The position numbers and the translations under genes were made by a program. From positions 1 to 41,994 of the IMG/VR virus record IMGVR_UViG_3300009149_000086: a stretch of 41,994 nucleotides of DNA; one strand, given 5' to 3'. This stretch comes from a virus. Shown here piece by piece: positions 16,501-25,345 of the stretch (positions are counted from its first letter, which is position 1; the number at the start of each line of letters is the position of its first letter). The notes below the pieces were generated by a model, which saw nothing but the letters and a program-made list of their open reading frames with translations, ran no database searches and was not told the DNA's origin.

Positions 16501-17514
16501 ATCACACCAGAAGGATTCAATTCAAGATTAACTTTCTTACAACAATATACCAGACAAGGACCGACACATTTCACTGAGTCAGAATCCTTCCAGAATGATT
16601 TATCTAAACCAGGTAATCTAGCATTTGGTAGACCACCAGTTTGTATTTTACGAATCGGTGACTTCTATCATACGAAGATAGTAATCGATACGGTTAACTT
16701 CAGCTACGAACCATTGGTTTGGGACCTAAACCCAGAGGGTGTAGGTGTACAACCAATGATATGTACAGTAGATTTGAACTTCAGCTTTATTGGTGGGTCT
16801 AGTTTACAAGGTCCGATTAACAGGTTGCAGAATGCGGTTAGTTTTAACTACTTCGCCAATACTCAGATATATGACCCAAGGGCTGATAGTATTAAGTTAT
16901 CTAACGACCCAGCACATAGACTTGTTGATGGTATATTTCCGACTACTAAATTCCCACCTGATAATGGTAATACAAGTGCTCCAGATACCAATCAAACAGG
17001 TGTCGCTGCACAAGTGGATGGTAGTAATCCGACAGCAGGTGGAGGTGCAACGACACCGCCAGCTACGTCAAATAGTGCTACCACTTCAGATATTGATATT
17101 ATCAAGAATGCTACATTACAATTACAATCCGATACAGAGGGTAAGATTCAACTTACATTAGGTACGAATATGACCTCATTGAGTCAAGATTATAACGGTA
17201 AATTGCAGATGAATAATCGTTTTTATTGGGTGGATGTTACCACAGGAACTATTGGTAATGCAGATGATGTGGCTAGATTTACAAGTAATGTTACGTGGAG
17301 GTTACCATTAAAGAATGCGACATCGATTGGTTTCCCTAAAATTAATTTCAGGTTGAATATAACTGGTGGAAGTGTGAATGAGGTTAAGACTACATCTAGT
17401 GAAGTGGCACAATATAATTGTGCTAATATGGATGTGGTGCGAGGTGACTTAATCACCCCAGAGAATAACGTAATACTGGTACAATCAGTAGATAATAATG
17501 AATGTAACGAGTAA
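13510..17514 (+). CDS. Large baseplate-associated structural protein
   Basis: A 1334-aa protein placed between the tape measure and the LysM-like/hub genes, where baseplate hub and wedge proteins are expected. The N-terminal 130 residues are helical. A long region (about 130-600) is Asn/Gly/Ser-rich. Residues about 610-730 contain IMWFPPYDMNFVDN and GEPIYTYNNTERTGNLQFKI, and residues about 1035-1115 contain RPPVCILRIGDFYHTKIVID, NFSYEPLVWDLNPEGVGVQP and VDLNFSFIGGSSLQGPINRL. These look like paired peptidoglycan-contact or hub-type folds found in large marine myovirus baseplate proteins. A Thr/Pro/Gly/Ala-rich linker (about 1155-1190) leads to a C-terminal beta domain (1195-1334) with Ig-like composition. 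The stop overlaps the next start (TAATG). The precise role is unknown. Confidence 0.7.
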   Translation: MDINSLSPSIRQALLSRNIVSDTVSENGLSALLYGISNFVSIGEVTQSVQASPNLEEIGELYEDLLIINNKYQGSLDERMRISIISSSNNGIESTGEKYGPLDANLLEDSSFTNDLNTLRNKYKNSLGTNQVIDIGYYQPLDSNIVPQPYSQDDTDKNLEASEEYRKNLTVKSKYLDFDAQILKDIVTSSVVTDKNYSNYLEETNGIAGGGVVRTASSVIDGILGGVLPSNNQIGSPNPYFEIEGILASRNVDSNETPLGLIGANQLAFAIQANVGANLYEETIGNINTNPLSVMMGNDIIVQNYSITVGKGGGGAFLNYAEKILGVESPVSLLANDSSIFQSENPVGNIERGNNQIENTGRGQVLSLFANLQASLRSSNATKSGYAPGFVGDKDPNGGINPNIYAFANNTGGVIDMLHGTDNNPMSQSNYRLESMVTGSGFRGLGDLKSTLDSVDGGGTGVDFAWDDPKQAVVTKNANFKKKSILAKTQALFNDSNKMINLMTTKYENVVLKNGETGYKSKGSAIKKFNGNEIETDPQKMFSRAWTTFDRYDGVDKLQKHSGLDNNAGVNQRGNLVGSVLDDNGFVRVAPFEGDDSSYSNQADSKVRNHMFSIENLAWADDLTKLIPSEVGPGDITNGKRGRIMWFPPYDMNFVDNTNVNWEKTDFIGRGEPIYTYNNTERTGNLQFKIIIDHPAYLNSLKGESDDLINSFFAGAKDLDPRVSGNLSPDELNTMELANNSIIDEVNNTPQTPPSDFSVYYPYDKAFTVSELISSGYENGLDSNGDPMGINNPTGEGEGIVFYDSDNGVTINDDTNYGYNDGITSDLTTELQSALSGECRACKVTITVYGNNLETSAMKDARIQSVFGWFNDEILDPNDPIKAKRLVSGGDGGSLGPLLTAAIPSNFPQDPDVLMNGALKIGRKVTIKFEWDSKLAEELNPNKKIPVTDEAEIGFTDRLKARFYNEIGFFQKLQEDDKVVYDSLSQKIHFFHPSFHSITPEGFNSRLTFLQQYTRQGPTHFTESESFQNDLSKPGNLAFGRPPVCILRIGDFYHTKIVIDTVNFSYEPLVWDLNPEGVGVQPMICTVDLNFSFIGGSSLQGPINRLQNAVSFNYFANTQIYDPRADSIKLSNDPAHRLVDGIFPTTKFPPDNGNTSAPDTNQTGVAAQVDGSNPTAGGGATTPPATSNSATTSDIDIIKNATLQLQSDTEGKIQLTLGTNMTSLSQDYNGKLQMNNRFYWVDVTTGTIGNADDVARFTSNVTWRLPLKNATSIGFPKINFRLNITGGSVNEVKTTSSEVAQYNCANMDVVRGDLITPENNVILVQSVDNNECNE

Positions 17515-17834
17515 TGGCTGAATATTTCGATAGGTACAAAGAGTTTAGAACTAATGGAAGTGTTAAGCCCATTCCTGGACTTTTACTATCCGTACAGAGT
17601 AGTGATAAGCAAGTAGTATACAAAGTTGGTGAGACAAGACTTGACATATTGAGTCAAAGGTATTATAATAATCCATACCATGGCTTCTTAATCATGCTAG
17701 CTAATCCCCAATATGGAGGATTGGAGTTTGATATTAAAGACCGTGATGTTATAAGAATACCATTTCCACTCAACAATGCGATTGAGAGATATGTTAATGC
17801 AGTAGAAGAATACAAGAGATTATATGGCGAGTAA
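17514..17834 (+). CDS. LysM-like baseplate protein, gp53/tail protein X type
   Basis: A 106-aa protein. Residues 36-80 (KVGETRLDILSQRYYNNPYH, then GFLIMLANPQYGGLEFDIKD and RDVIRIPFPL) have the LysM-like layout of tail protein X and of the LysM part of T4 baseplate wedge protein gp53: an entry strand, a D-x-[IL]-[AS]-x-x-[YF]-Y helix, a second helix with N..., and an exit strand with I.IP. It would help join baseplate parts rather than bind cell wall. It is shorter than T4 gp53 (196 aa). The start overlaps the preceding stop (TAATG), and its own last 11 bases overlap the hub gene, so the three are tightly coupled. Assignment to gp53 specifically is inference. Confidence 0.75.
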   Translation: MAEYFDRYKEFRTNGSVKPIPGLLLSVQSSDKQVVYKVGETRLDILSQRYYNNPYHGFLIMLANPQYGGLEFDIKDRDVIRIPFPLNNAIERYVNAVEEYKRLYGE

Positions 17835-20800
17835 GGAGAACCTTCCCGATAGTAGAGGAAGGTTATTATATATAGACCCAAACCCTGAAGGTCAAGAATT
17901 TATTGACCCAGAGGACCTATCAATCTTAGTTGAATTAAGTACTGATAGAAAATCTAGGTCCACTATTTCTAGTGGTGGCAACATCACCAGTAGTGGTGGT
18001 GATAGCGGTAGTGTGTCATTCTTGGAAGGAAGTCCGACTGGTAGTGGTGGAAAACGCTCTCTAACGACAAGTTACATCGAAATTGGTACAACCTTTAGCA
18101 AACCTAGCGATGATAGCTTAGAAGGCTTCGGAATGACCGACATCGACATCCAGTTCAACACTTCATATGCCCCATTGGTTAAAATTAAGTTTGTTGATAT
18201 TCGTGGTGGCGCATTAACCAGAGGTAATGAATCAAAATATGGGGTGTTCTTCGAACTTCCGTATCCGATATTCAGATTGAAGGTTAAAGGTTACTACGGT
18301 AAGACTGTGTTGTATTGTCTACACATGACCAAGTGGAATGCAGAATTCAATACGAAGACTGGTAATTTTGAAATCGAGGCAGAATTCATAGGGTATACAT
18401 ACGCTATGTTGACTGATATACTTATGGGGTATCTTAAAGCGGTACCCTACACCGAGCTAGGTGCTCAAGAATTCGCGACACTGAAAGCAGAATTCGAAAC
18501 AACATCGAGTAGTGGGACTACAAGTCCGATTATTACCATCGATGAAATGCTTGCCAGTATATCAACACTTAACGAAAATATTGATAAGTTCAAGCAGAGT
18601 GACCCGACATATAAAAAATTATTAGATATCAATAAGGCTAATAATATTATTGGTGAGATTAAACAAATCATTGGTAGGTTCTTCAGTCAGACCCAAGTAT
18701 CTAATGCTAAGATTCTATCTGGTGACGGAGAAAAGTGGACGGCTGTTCAAAATGATGATGATAATAAAACAGATAGCTTTGTTAAATCATATACCGAAGA
18801 GGTGGATAAGAAAGTAGACGAACTTAAGAAAGTAGTTAAGTCGACTAATATTGCGAAGAATAAGTTCCACGTAATAACAACTGGTCCTATGAACAGATTG
18901 GACCCTATGGAAGACTTCAAGAATAATGATAAGTATGAAACAAGTGGCCGTAAGGGTGGTGATATAACCCATACAAATAATATGGCTAAGGACTTAAAGA
19001 GTGGGGTGCCAAATGATGAATTGAAGTTCAAGGTTTATGATTTATTCAAAGCGGCCACGGAGATTAATAGTATACTAGACAAGAACCGAGAGCTTGAAGC
19101 ACAAGCTAAGGCGGATTTATCTGTTAAACTGAGAGATGTGGCCAAGACTGGTGGTAATTTCAACCCAACCATTAGAAACGTTTTCAGAATATTAACTGTA
19201 CATTGTGAGGTTTTGATGCGAACAATACAAAAAGTGGCCAAGAATGCGGAAGATTCTGGAAATACAGATAGACATGAAGCGTTAACGGGTTTAGGTAGGA
19301 AAAACCTAAACGTACCGTCTAATAGTACGATATATGCGTTTCCAGAATATGATGAAGGTGGTGAGGAGAAATATTTGGGTAACCGAGTATCTTCTTCGGA
19401 TGTGGACGAAATAGGATTGGTTGAGGATTTCCTATCAGCTTTCATCAAGTCCAAGCAGACTGACCTAACCGCAGACACGTTACGATTGAATTCAGAAGTG
19501 GATTGGTTTGCCCTTACCCCTATGGATACGAAAGCGTCTCAAGTGGGTGGAGTAGCTACAAATCCATATCGTATAGAGATGGTTAAACATCCTGACGAGT
19601 TATTACGTAAATTAATGTTCAGGACCTTCATGTATATGGGTAATGGTAATGACAGTATAGATGATGAACTAATACAGTACATGGCCAAATTAGAGGCTAA
19701 TAACATGTATTTCGGTACTAGAGACTTATCAGTTAGAGACGCCATGGCCACAAATTATGATAGCGGTGATGCGATTAAATCTAACTTCATAAGTGGGTCA
19801 AAAAACATCACCAATCGAGACGGATTATCTGAAGCCATCCCATATATGACTGAGACGGGAGGGACTTATACTTACCAGTACATATCGGATGGTAAACGAG
19901 CGTATCTTCCAGTGAATGGTGATTGGGATGGTCAAAATTTCTATGATAGGGGACAACTTAAATCGACTACAGACTTGAATAGTTTGGGTGATAACAGGTT
20001 ATTCATTGGTAACTACATCAATGGTAATTCTGACGATGTTAAAGTAAATGATGGTGCTAAGTACCTAAAGATACTAGACCGTTCAGAATATTTGAACTAC
20101 AAATTTAATCTACCATTGGACAGTATTGTTGACTTGAAAGAGAGTTATGATGAGAAGTACGAACCAGGAACTAGGGCGAAACAAAATGATATCGAGAACG
20201 GACTAAAGGCAGATTCCCCAATAAAAGGAATTAATCCTTTAGATACTAAATTCGGTGTTACTGAATTCTTTGAGGTAGCTGCTGGTGGTGGCGCACCTAT
20301 TGCCGACTTATCGTCAATTAAGAATGATGACGATAAGTCATTGGTGATGCCAGCGTTCTACGTTAACAACAACTATGGTGATGTTGATGAAAGAACTGGT
20401 ACCAGAATTAGAGAAACGTCTGAATATTTAGATATAGAAGCTGAGACTAACAGAGAAAGCAAATTAGAAGAACTTAGAGTTGGTGAGACTATGTCATTGA
20501 TTAATGATGGATTGTTAACTGGTTCTACTGGGTTGGTGGTGGATAAGATTGAGTTCGGGTTCATGGATAAGCGAGGTCGTCAAGGAGAGTTAACCACACA
20601 ATCATTATTTGGTAGTGCATTATATTACGCTCAAGAAGCGTCACGCGAACCAGAATTAGCCAAAGCATTTTTATTCGTTAATACTTTCCCATTGGAAGGT
20701 ATGAAATTAGATTTATTCAGTGATACTACATCTGATAGGACCATATTGGGTATCCTAGCAACGAATTCTGCATTTGTATCTACACCTTCATTGTGGACTT

Positions 20801-23800
20801 ACTGGATTGGTAGTCTATTGTGGAGAGATAAATATTTTACCGATAACGGTATAGACCCTATCATTACGAAAGTGTTCCATAGTTTTAATATTCCTAGCTC
20901 TGGACATTTATCGCCAGTGCCAACGGTGTCCACATTCCCAACAACTAAAGAAATGTGGTACGCCACAGGTATTGAAAGATTTTCTTCTAACCAAGGGCCA
21001 ACTATGTTGCTTTGTGGTAATGGAGAAGGTACTGCAACATATCGCTCCATTGAAAGTACGATACTTAATTTACCAGAACAAGTCAAAGATGAGTTTATTA
21101 GTAAATTCGAAGCGTTCTCAGAGGTGGATTTCATCACAATTAAAGATGAGTTAGAATATTTTAACACTGAGGTGAATATGGTTAATAATGATGTGGCTGA
21201 GATGAATGAATGGTTCAACATGGGTAGCGACCTTATTACTGATGGTTGCACTGGTAGTGATATATTAGGCGATATATGGATTTCTACTAGCGCTAGTACG
21301 TCTGGTAATCGTAATTACCGTAGACTCAACCCACAATTATTTTCCTTTGGTGAGGACCTTGGTTGTACTGAATATTCTGACGGTATCACACCAGTGTGGT
21401 TTGATTTGGATATAGTTGAGGACGTACCTGTTAACCGAAGAGTAGTAGACTTAATGTTAAAGAGGTCGGTAATTATGAACTATTCTCCATATACCTTTAG
21501 GGCTAGCGATGTATCTGGAAGTACGGCACCTATTACTATTAATCAAGAGAAAGCTGATACGTTTTTAGATTTAGTTGCGAAGGAGTATAAGGATATACAT
21601 GAGAAATATAAGACGGAGGTTCGTGATGAACAATCCATTAAGAATAAGATATTCCAGAGTAGTAGCAATGAGACGATTAAACTTAACATTTATCGTCACC
21701 TAGCCGCATTGAATAATAAATGGCTTGGGGATAATAATGACCCAGACAACATATTCTTCACCTGTCAAATATCCGACCCAACAACGGCACAAGCTAATGC
21801 TAATGCTAGAATACCTAGATTGATTGATACCTTCTTCTTTTTGAATAAAGCCTATACTGATATCGGTGATGACTTCCTATTGAATCCGAAGGTGTTATCA
21901 GATATGATTACAGGTAACTACAATCAATCTTTCTTCGATTATATCAACAGAGTATTGGCTGATAATAATTTCAACTTCATCCCACTACCTACATTTGTTA
22001 ATTTCAAAACTGTAGAGGGTATGAATGAAATATTCGAACCATATTCGTATAAGGACGTAGCGCAAAATGGGGCCAACTTAAGTTCTGGCCCTAGCTTCGT
22101 ATGTGTGTATGTTGGTCAAACATCTAAGCATTTAGACTTAGGTAGAGACGCTGATTACCCAGATGATGGAGTAGATTTATCTCCTAGAGGAATCTCTAGA
22201 AAAGATACCCAGTTTACGTTACCACCAGATGGTAAGACTGGTGGTTTATCATTACCAGTATTTGCGGTTAACTACGCACAACAGAACCAAAACTACTTCA
22301 AGGATATTAAACTTGACCAAAAGGAATTTACAGAAACTGAGGAAGGGTTACAAATCATCGATGAGATTAGTAAGTCTGGGGACAAGAATAAGTCGACCTA
22401 TGTGGGTCAAAACCTATTCAACGTATATCAAACTAGGTCATATAGTGCCGAAGTAGAAGCACTTGGAATGCCATTGGTTCAACCAATGATGTATTTCCAA
22501 TTGAATAACATACCAATGTTCCGTGGGGCGTACTTGATTATTAATACTAGTCATAGTATAAAACCTAACCATATGACAACCAAGTTTAAGGGTGTCAGGA
22601 TTAGGGATGTAAGACCACCTAAAATTGAAAGTGTATTTGAAATCTCTGATTTGCTTGGAGAAATTGATGGTGCCGAATCGTTGGAGTATTCTATTGACGA
22701 AACGATATATAGTGATTCAGTTAAGACATCTGGGGACACGTTACCAGATGATAAATTGACCGATAGTACCAGAGATTATTACAATTTAGGGTACCAAGAA
22801 GGGTATAGATTTGATAATAAGGACTTCGACTTACCTTCAAACACCAAACGTAATGGTTCGTACCTAACATATACGCAGATATTCCAAGAGGTGTCTGATA
22901 TCACTAAAGTACCAGTAAATACACTTAAAGCTATGTCGGTTATAGAATCGGCCATTGGACAAGTCAAGGGAAATACCAACCAACAGACTGGTATTGGAAA
23001 CGAAATTAACTCGTCTGGATTCGTTGGGCTTATGCAATTCGGAAGACCAGCTACGGTACAAGTAAAATCTGAGGTAGAGAAAAGTATATTTGGATTAGGT
23101 TTGGAGTTCTACGCGGTGGTGGACGAAACCAATAAGAAGTTAATAATACCACCTATCACCAGTACAGAAGGTAACCAATGGGCTACTGGATGGCAAACCA
23201 ATACAAAGGATGTGAATTCTATGTTTGATGATTTCATATCAGCCATGGCATCAGCATATTTGGCGATTAATAATATAGACGTTGGAGACCCTTCAAATCT
23301 AGATAACAAAACGGTACTAGACGTATACTTATCCCATCAACAAGGTGAGACTGGATATGGTAAGATTAGGAGTAATCCTATAGCGTCATTATGTGACCCA
23401 GATGAAAGTGATTTAACTAGTGTCGCTAAAAAAATGCGTGGTAATCCACCGATTAAAGAATTAAATACTAACGGTGGTTTGAATTGTGGTACGTCAGATA
23501 ATAAAAAGATAGTATTTGAACAATGGGTCGCGGCATGGGAAGGTAAAATTGATACGGTATTAGAACAAATCGACCCATCCCATAGCGTCCCTAATCCAAA
23601 TGCGAATAATCTTAGACGAGTATTAGCTGAATTAGGTTACACTGAGAAAGGTACTGAATTAGATGGCGGTGGTGATATAACTAAAGAAATGTCTGTTGCG
23701 GCTGCTTCAGTATTCAGAACTATATCTTCAGAATTACCTAACTTAAAAGTTAGGGTTACGGCTGGTAATGATAATTACCATCAAAACTTTCAAAATTCAA

Positions 23801-24072
23801 ACAGTAGACATAAATCTGGTAGAGCAGTGGACTTTACTATTACACCAGCTACTAGTTCTAACATTAGTGAGATTAATACCATCTTGCAAGGGTATGCTGT
23901 TGGAAATAACGCTAAATTCAGATTCTTAGATGAATATACTAACGCTACTGCTAATGCGACTGGTGGCCACTTCCATATGTCTTGGGGCGCTGGTACCGAA
24001 GGTCAGGCTAATCTTGCCAATGCAATTGCATTGGCACAATCTTCCAGTGGATTCCAACCATACACCGTTTAA
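17824..24072 (+). CDS. Giant baseplate hub protein with lytic transglycosylase and M15-type peptidase domains
   Basis: A 2082-aa protein, the largest in the window. The N-terminal part (about 75-215) includes FGMTDIDIQFNTSYAPLVKI and FFELPYPIFRLKVKGYYGKT, a conserved hub-type fold. A helical insert covers about 235-420. Near 1550-1610 a second hub-like motif occurs (VEALGMPLVQPMMYFQLNNI, PMFRGAYLIINTSHSI). Residues about 1678-1860 are a lytic transglycosylase-like domain: KAMSVIESAIG with E1708 as the likely catalytic acid, GFVGLMQFGRPA, and LSHQQGETGYGKI. Residues about 1950-2075 are an M15-type zinc peptidase: SRHKSGRAVDF (H1996, D2003) and GGHFHMSWG (H2049, H2051). It would hold the needle base and open peptidoglycan during injection, the job done by gp5 lysozyme with gp27 in T4. 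Enzyme activity is inferred from motifs. Confidence 0.83.
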   Translation: MASKENLPDSRGRLLYIDPNPEGQEFIDPEDLSILVELSTDRKSRSTISSGGNITSSGGDSGSVSFLEGSPTGSGGKRSLTTSYIEIGTTFSKPSDDSLEGFGMTDIDIQFNTSYAPLVKIKFVDIRGGALTRGNESKYGVFFELPYPIFRLKVKGYYGKTVLYCLHMTKWNAEFNTKTGNFEIEAEFIGYTYAMLTDILMGYLKAVPYTELGAQEFATLKAEFETTSSSGTTSPIITIDEMLASISTLNENIDKFKQSDPTYKKLLDINKANNIIGEIKQIIGRFFSQTQVSNAKILSGDGEKWTAVQNDDDNKTDSFVKSYTEEVDKKVDELKKVVKSTNIAKNKFHVITTGPMNRLDPMEDFKNNDKYETSGRKGGDITHTNNMAKDLKSGVPNDELKFKVYDLFKAATEINSILDKNRELEAQAKADLSVKLRDVAKTGGNFNPTIRNVFRILTVHCEVLMRTIQKVAKNAEDSGNTDRHEALTGLGRKNLNVPSNSTIYAFPEYDEGGEEKYLGNRVSSSDVDEIGLVEDFLSAFIKSKQTDLTADTLRLNSEVDWFALTPMDTKASQVGGVATNPYRIEMVKHPDELLRKLMFRTFMYMGNGNDSIDDELIQYMAKLEANNMYFGTRDLSVRDAMATNYDSGDAIKSNFISGSKNITNRDGLSEAIPYMTETGGTYTYQYISDGKRAYLPVNGDWDGQNFYDRGQLKSTTDLNSLGDNRLFIGNYINGNSDDVKVNDGAKYLKILDRSEYLNYKFNLPLDSIVDLKESYDEKYEPGTRAKQNDIENGLKADSPIKGINPLDTKFGVTEFFEVAAGGGAPIADLSSIKNDDDKSLVMPAFYVNNNYGDVDERTGTRIRETSEYLDIEAETNRESKLEELRVGETMSLINDGLLTGSTGLVVDKIEFGFMDKRGRQGELTTQSLFGSALYYAQEASREPELAKAFLFVNTFPLEGMKLDLFSDTTSDRTILGILATNSAFVSTPSLWTYWIGSLLWRDKYFTDNGIDPIITKVFHSFNIPSSGHLSPVPTVSTFPTTKEMWYATGIERFSSNQGPTMLLCGNGEGTATYRSIESTILNLPEQVKDEFISKFEAFSEVDFITIKDELEYFNTEVNMVNNDVAEMNEWFNMGSDLITDGCTGSDILGDIWISTSASTSGNRNYRRLNPQLFSFGEDLGCTEYSDGITPVWFDLDIVEDVPVNRRVVDLMLKRSVIMNYSPYTFRASDVSGSTAPITINQEKADTFLDLVAKEYKDIHEKYKTEVRDEQSIKNKIFQSSSNETIKLNIYRHLAALNNKWLGDNNDPDNIFFTCQISDPTTAQANANARIPRLIDTFFFLNKAYTDIGDDFLLNPKVLSDMITGNYNQSFFDYINRVLADNNFNFIPLPTFVNFKTVEGMNEIFEPYSYKDVAQNGANLSSGPSFVCVYVGQTSKHLDLGRDADYPDDGVDLSPRGISRKDTQFTLPPDGKTGGLSLPVFAVNYAQQNQNYFKDIKLDQKEFTETEEGLQIIDEISKSGDKNKSTYVGQNLFNVYQTRSYSAEVEALGMPLVQPMMYFQLNNIPMFRGAYLIINTSHSIKPNHMTTKFKGVRIRDVRPPKIESVFEISDLLGEIDGAESLEYSIDETIYSDSVKTSGDTLPDDKLTDSTRDYYNLGYQEGYRFDNKDFDLPSNTKRNGSYLTYTQIFQEVSDITKVPVNTLKAMSVIESAIGQVKGNTNQQTGIGNEINSSGFVGLMQFGRPATVQVKSEVEKSIFGLGLEFYAVVDETNKKLIIPPITSTEGNQWATGWQTNTKDVNSMFDDFISAMASAYLAINNIDVGDPSNLDNKTVLDVYLSHQQGETGYGKIRSNPIASLCDPDESDLTSVAKKMRGNPPIKELNTNGGLNCGTSDNKKIVFEQWVAAWEGKIDTVLEQIDPSHSVPNPNANNLRRVLAELGYTEKGTELDGGGDITKEMSVAAASVFRTISSELPNLKVRVTAGNDNYHQNFQNSNSRHKSGRAVDFTITPATSSNISEINTILQGYAVGNNAKFRFLDEYTNATANATGGHFHMSWGAGTEGQANLANAIALAQSSSGFQPYTV

Positions 24073-24075
24073 GGG

Positions 24076-24106
24076 TGGAAAAACTCGAAAATTAATAGTA
24101 TCTTTG
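24076..24106 (+). promoter_or_regulatory. Bacteroidetes-type promoter directly before the 24.1-kb gene block
   Basis: TATCTTTG (24099-24106) exactly matches TAnnTTTG. The -33 position has TGG instead of TTG, with a 20-nt spacer. The segment closely resembles the gp32 promoter at 26169-26199 (both have AAATTAAT...AGTATCTTTGTA). The downstream ATG begins only 4 nt after the box. Confidence 0.65.
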
Positions 24107-24110
24107 TAAC

Positions 24111-24719
24111 ATGTTACTAGGCTACATCATATCGGAGGAAATTTACGACTTTGGAGAGAGGTTCGTATGTGGTTCTTATGAGGACAGCCTAAAGTATCCA
24201 GACCTACCTAAGTTAATCGTTGGTATGGCGCTTGCAGATGAGATTTCTGACGAGGAAACGGACATCCTAGACCGAGTATTGGTTGATGGCACGTTCTGGA
24301 CCTTCACCAAGAAGGAGCAACGAAAATATCACAACGAGGACGCTGAGGACTTCAAACAACACTGTTATGATAAGCTATTGGGAGGGTTCGAATACGAATT
24401 TCTAGACCCTTTGATGGAGAGTTATGAGGAACATAAGGTACGATTCGACAATATTAAGGGTGATAGCGACCTAGTGACCTACCATAACCGAGATATGGTT
24501 TATATTGATACTGGTGCAATGGTATATGGTTTAAATCTAATGTTTTACGAATTTCTAGGCTCAAACAGGGCTGATTTGATTGATAAATTAAAAGACATTT
24601 CTTCAGTCTTTCTTAGTGGAGAAGACATAATTATAGAGTACAAAGATTATATGGACCGTTTCGATAACGAAGAGCGATATATTCCCTATTTGTATTCTAT
24701 GGTTAACTATGTCAAATAA
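24111..24719 (+). CDS. Unknown acidic protein at start of a host-promoter operon
   Basis: A 202-aa protein I do not recognise. It is rich in Asp, Glu, Tyr and Phe, predicted mostly helical, without membrane segments or metal motifs (for example FGERFVCGSYEDSLKYPDLP near 15-34, WTFTKKEQRKYHNEDAEDFK near 63-82). The start follows a consensus host -7 box by 4 nt, so the transcript may be leaderless or have only a few bases before ATG. The next in-frame Met is residue 39. Its end overlaps the next gene by 11 bases. Placement under a host-type promoter points to expression before or alongside replication genes rather than strictly late. Confidence 0.7.
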   Translation: MLLGYIISEEIYDFGERFVCGSYEDSLKYPDLPKLIVGMALADEISDEETDILDRVLVDGTFWTFTKKEQRKYHNEDAEDFKQHCYDKLLGGFEYEFLDPLMESYEEHKVRFDNIKGDSDLVTYHNRDMVYIDTGAMVYGLNLMFYEFLGSNRADLIDKLKDISSVFLSGEDIIIEYKDYMDRFDNEERYIPYLYSMVNYVK

Positions 24720-25116
24720 ACAAGTATTACTAGCTTCATTTGTAGATTTCGGTGATATCGAATGGTTCTACGGATTCCTAAACGGTCGAGTCGGACTGAA
24801 ACGCGATGAGGTCTTCCTATATGAGGACCTATCAGCGGATGATAAATTCATAATGACGTATAGGTATAATATTAGCCGAAGCGAGAAGGTCAACTTCAAT
24901 GAAATCTTCCCAAACGCCCTATTAATACACAAAAAGGGAGATGCGTTGTATACTATAAATGGATTGAACAAACTCATCGAATATGAGAACCCCAACCTAA
25001 CGGGTAAAATTAATCATGCTAGTATAACAGTTGATTGGTCCAAATATCAAAATACCATCATTATGTCTGATAGTGGAAATCTGATAATAAACGACATAGA
25101 CCGAGTTTTTAGTTGA
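24709..25116 (+). CDS. Unknown protein, second gene of the 24.1-kb operon
   Basis: A 135-aa protein. The opening (VLLASFVDFGDIEWFYGFLN) and the later FNEIFPNALLIHKKGDALYT, INGLNKLIE look like a compact alpha/beta fold that I associate with conserved hypothetical proteins of T4-like phages, but I cannot name a function. No catalytic motif is evident. It overlaps the previous gene by 11 bases, which indicates coupled translation. No terminator separates it from the next gene, but a TATTTATA motif begins 9 nt after its stop. Confidence 0.7.
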   Translation: MSNKQVLLASFVDFGDIEWFYGFLNGRVGLKRDEVFLYEDLSADDKFIMTYRYNISRSEKVNFNEIFPNALLIHKKGDALYTINGLNKLIEYENPNLTGKINHASITVDWSKYQNTIIMSDSGNLIINDIDRVFS

Positions 25117-25124
25117 TTTTCAGA

Positions 25125-25132
25125 TATTTATA
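25125..25132 (+). promoter_or_regulatory. Late-promoter octamer TATTTATA
   Basis: Exact octamer 30 nt before the ATG at 25163. It provides a late start for the two genes that follow. Confidence 0.55.
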
Positions 25133-25162
25133 TGTATAACAAGAATAAAAAACTCCTCTAAC

Positions 25163-25345
25163 ATGGCTAAAGATAAGCAAATAGACGTAGAAAAGTTGGA
25201 CGACTTCTTAGGTGAAGCTAACGACAATGCAGACAACCTTGAATGTAAGGATGATGTTTGCATAATTAAGAATGACAAGAGTCTAATCGAAGTGGTTAGA
25301 ACTAAGAAAGTCATTACTGACGATGGTAGACAATTATTAATGTAA
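25163..25345 (+). CDS. Small acidic protein of unknown function
   Basis: A 60-aa charged protein (DKQIDVEKLDDFLGEANDNA at the N-terminus, then ECKDDVCIIKNDKSLIEVVR). One CxxxxC pair is present (ECKDDVC), too little to call a zinc site. The last base of its stop is the first base of the next ATG (TAATG), so it is translationally coupled to the acidic protein that follows. It may act with that protein; no function can be given. Confidence 0.65.
   Translation: MAKDKQIDVEKLDDFLGEANDNADNLECKDDVCIIKNDKSLIEVVRTKKVITDDGRQLLM

Noticed and set aside
16790-17161. 123-aa plus-strand frame in another phase inside the 1334-aa gene
   Set aside because: The main frame is open throughout with conserved segments; the alternative product is low-complexity (Gln/Leu/Arg-rich).
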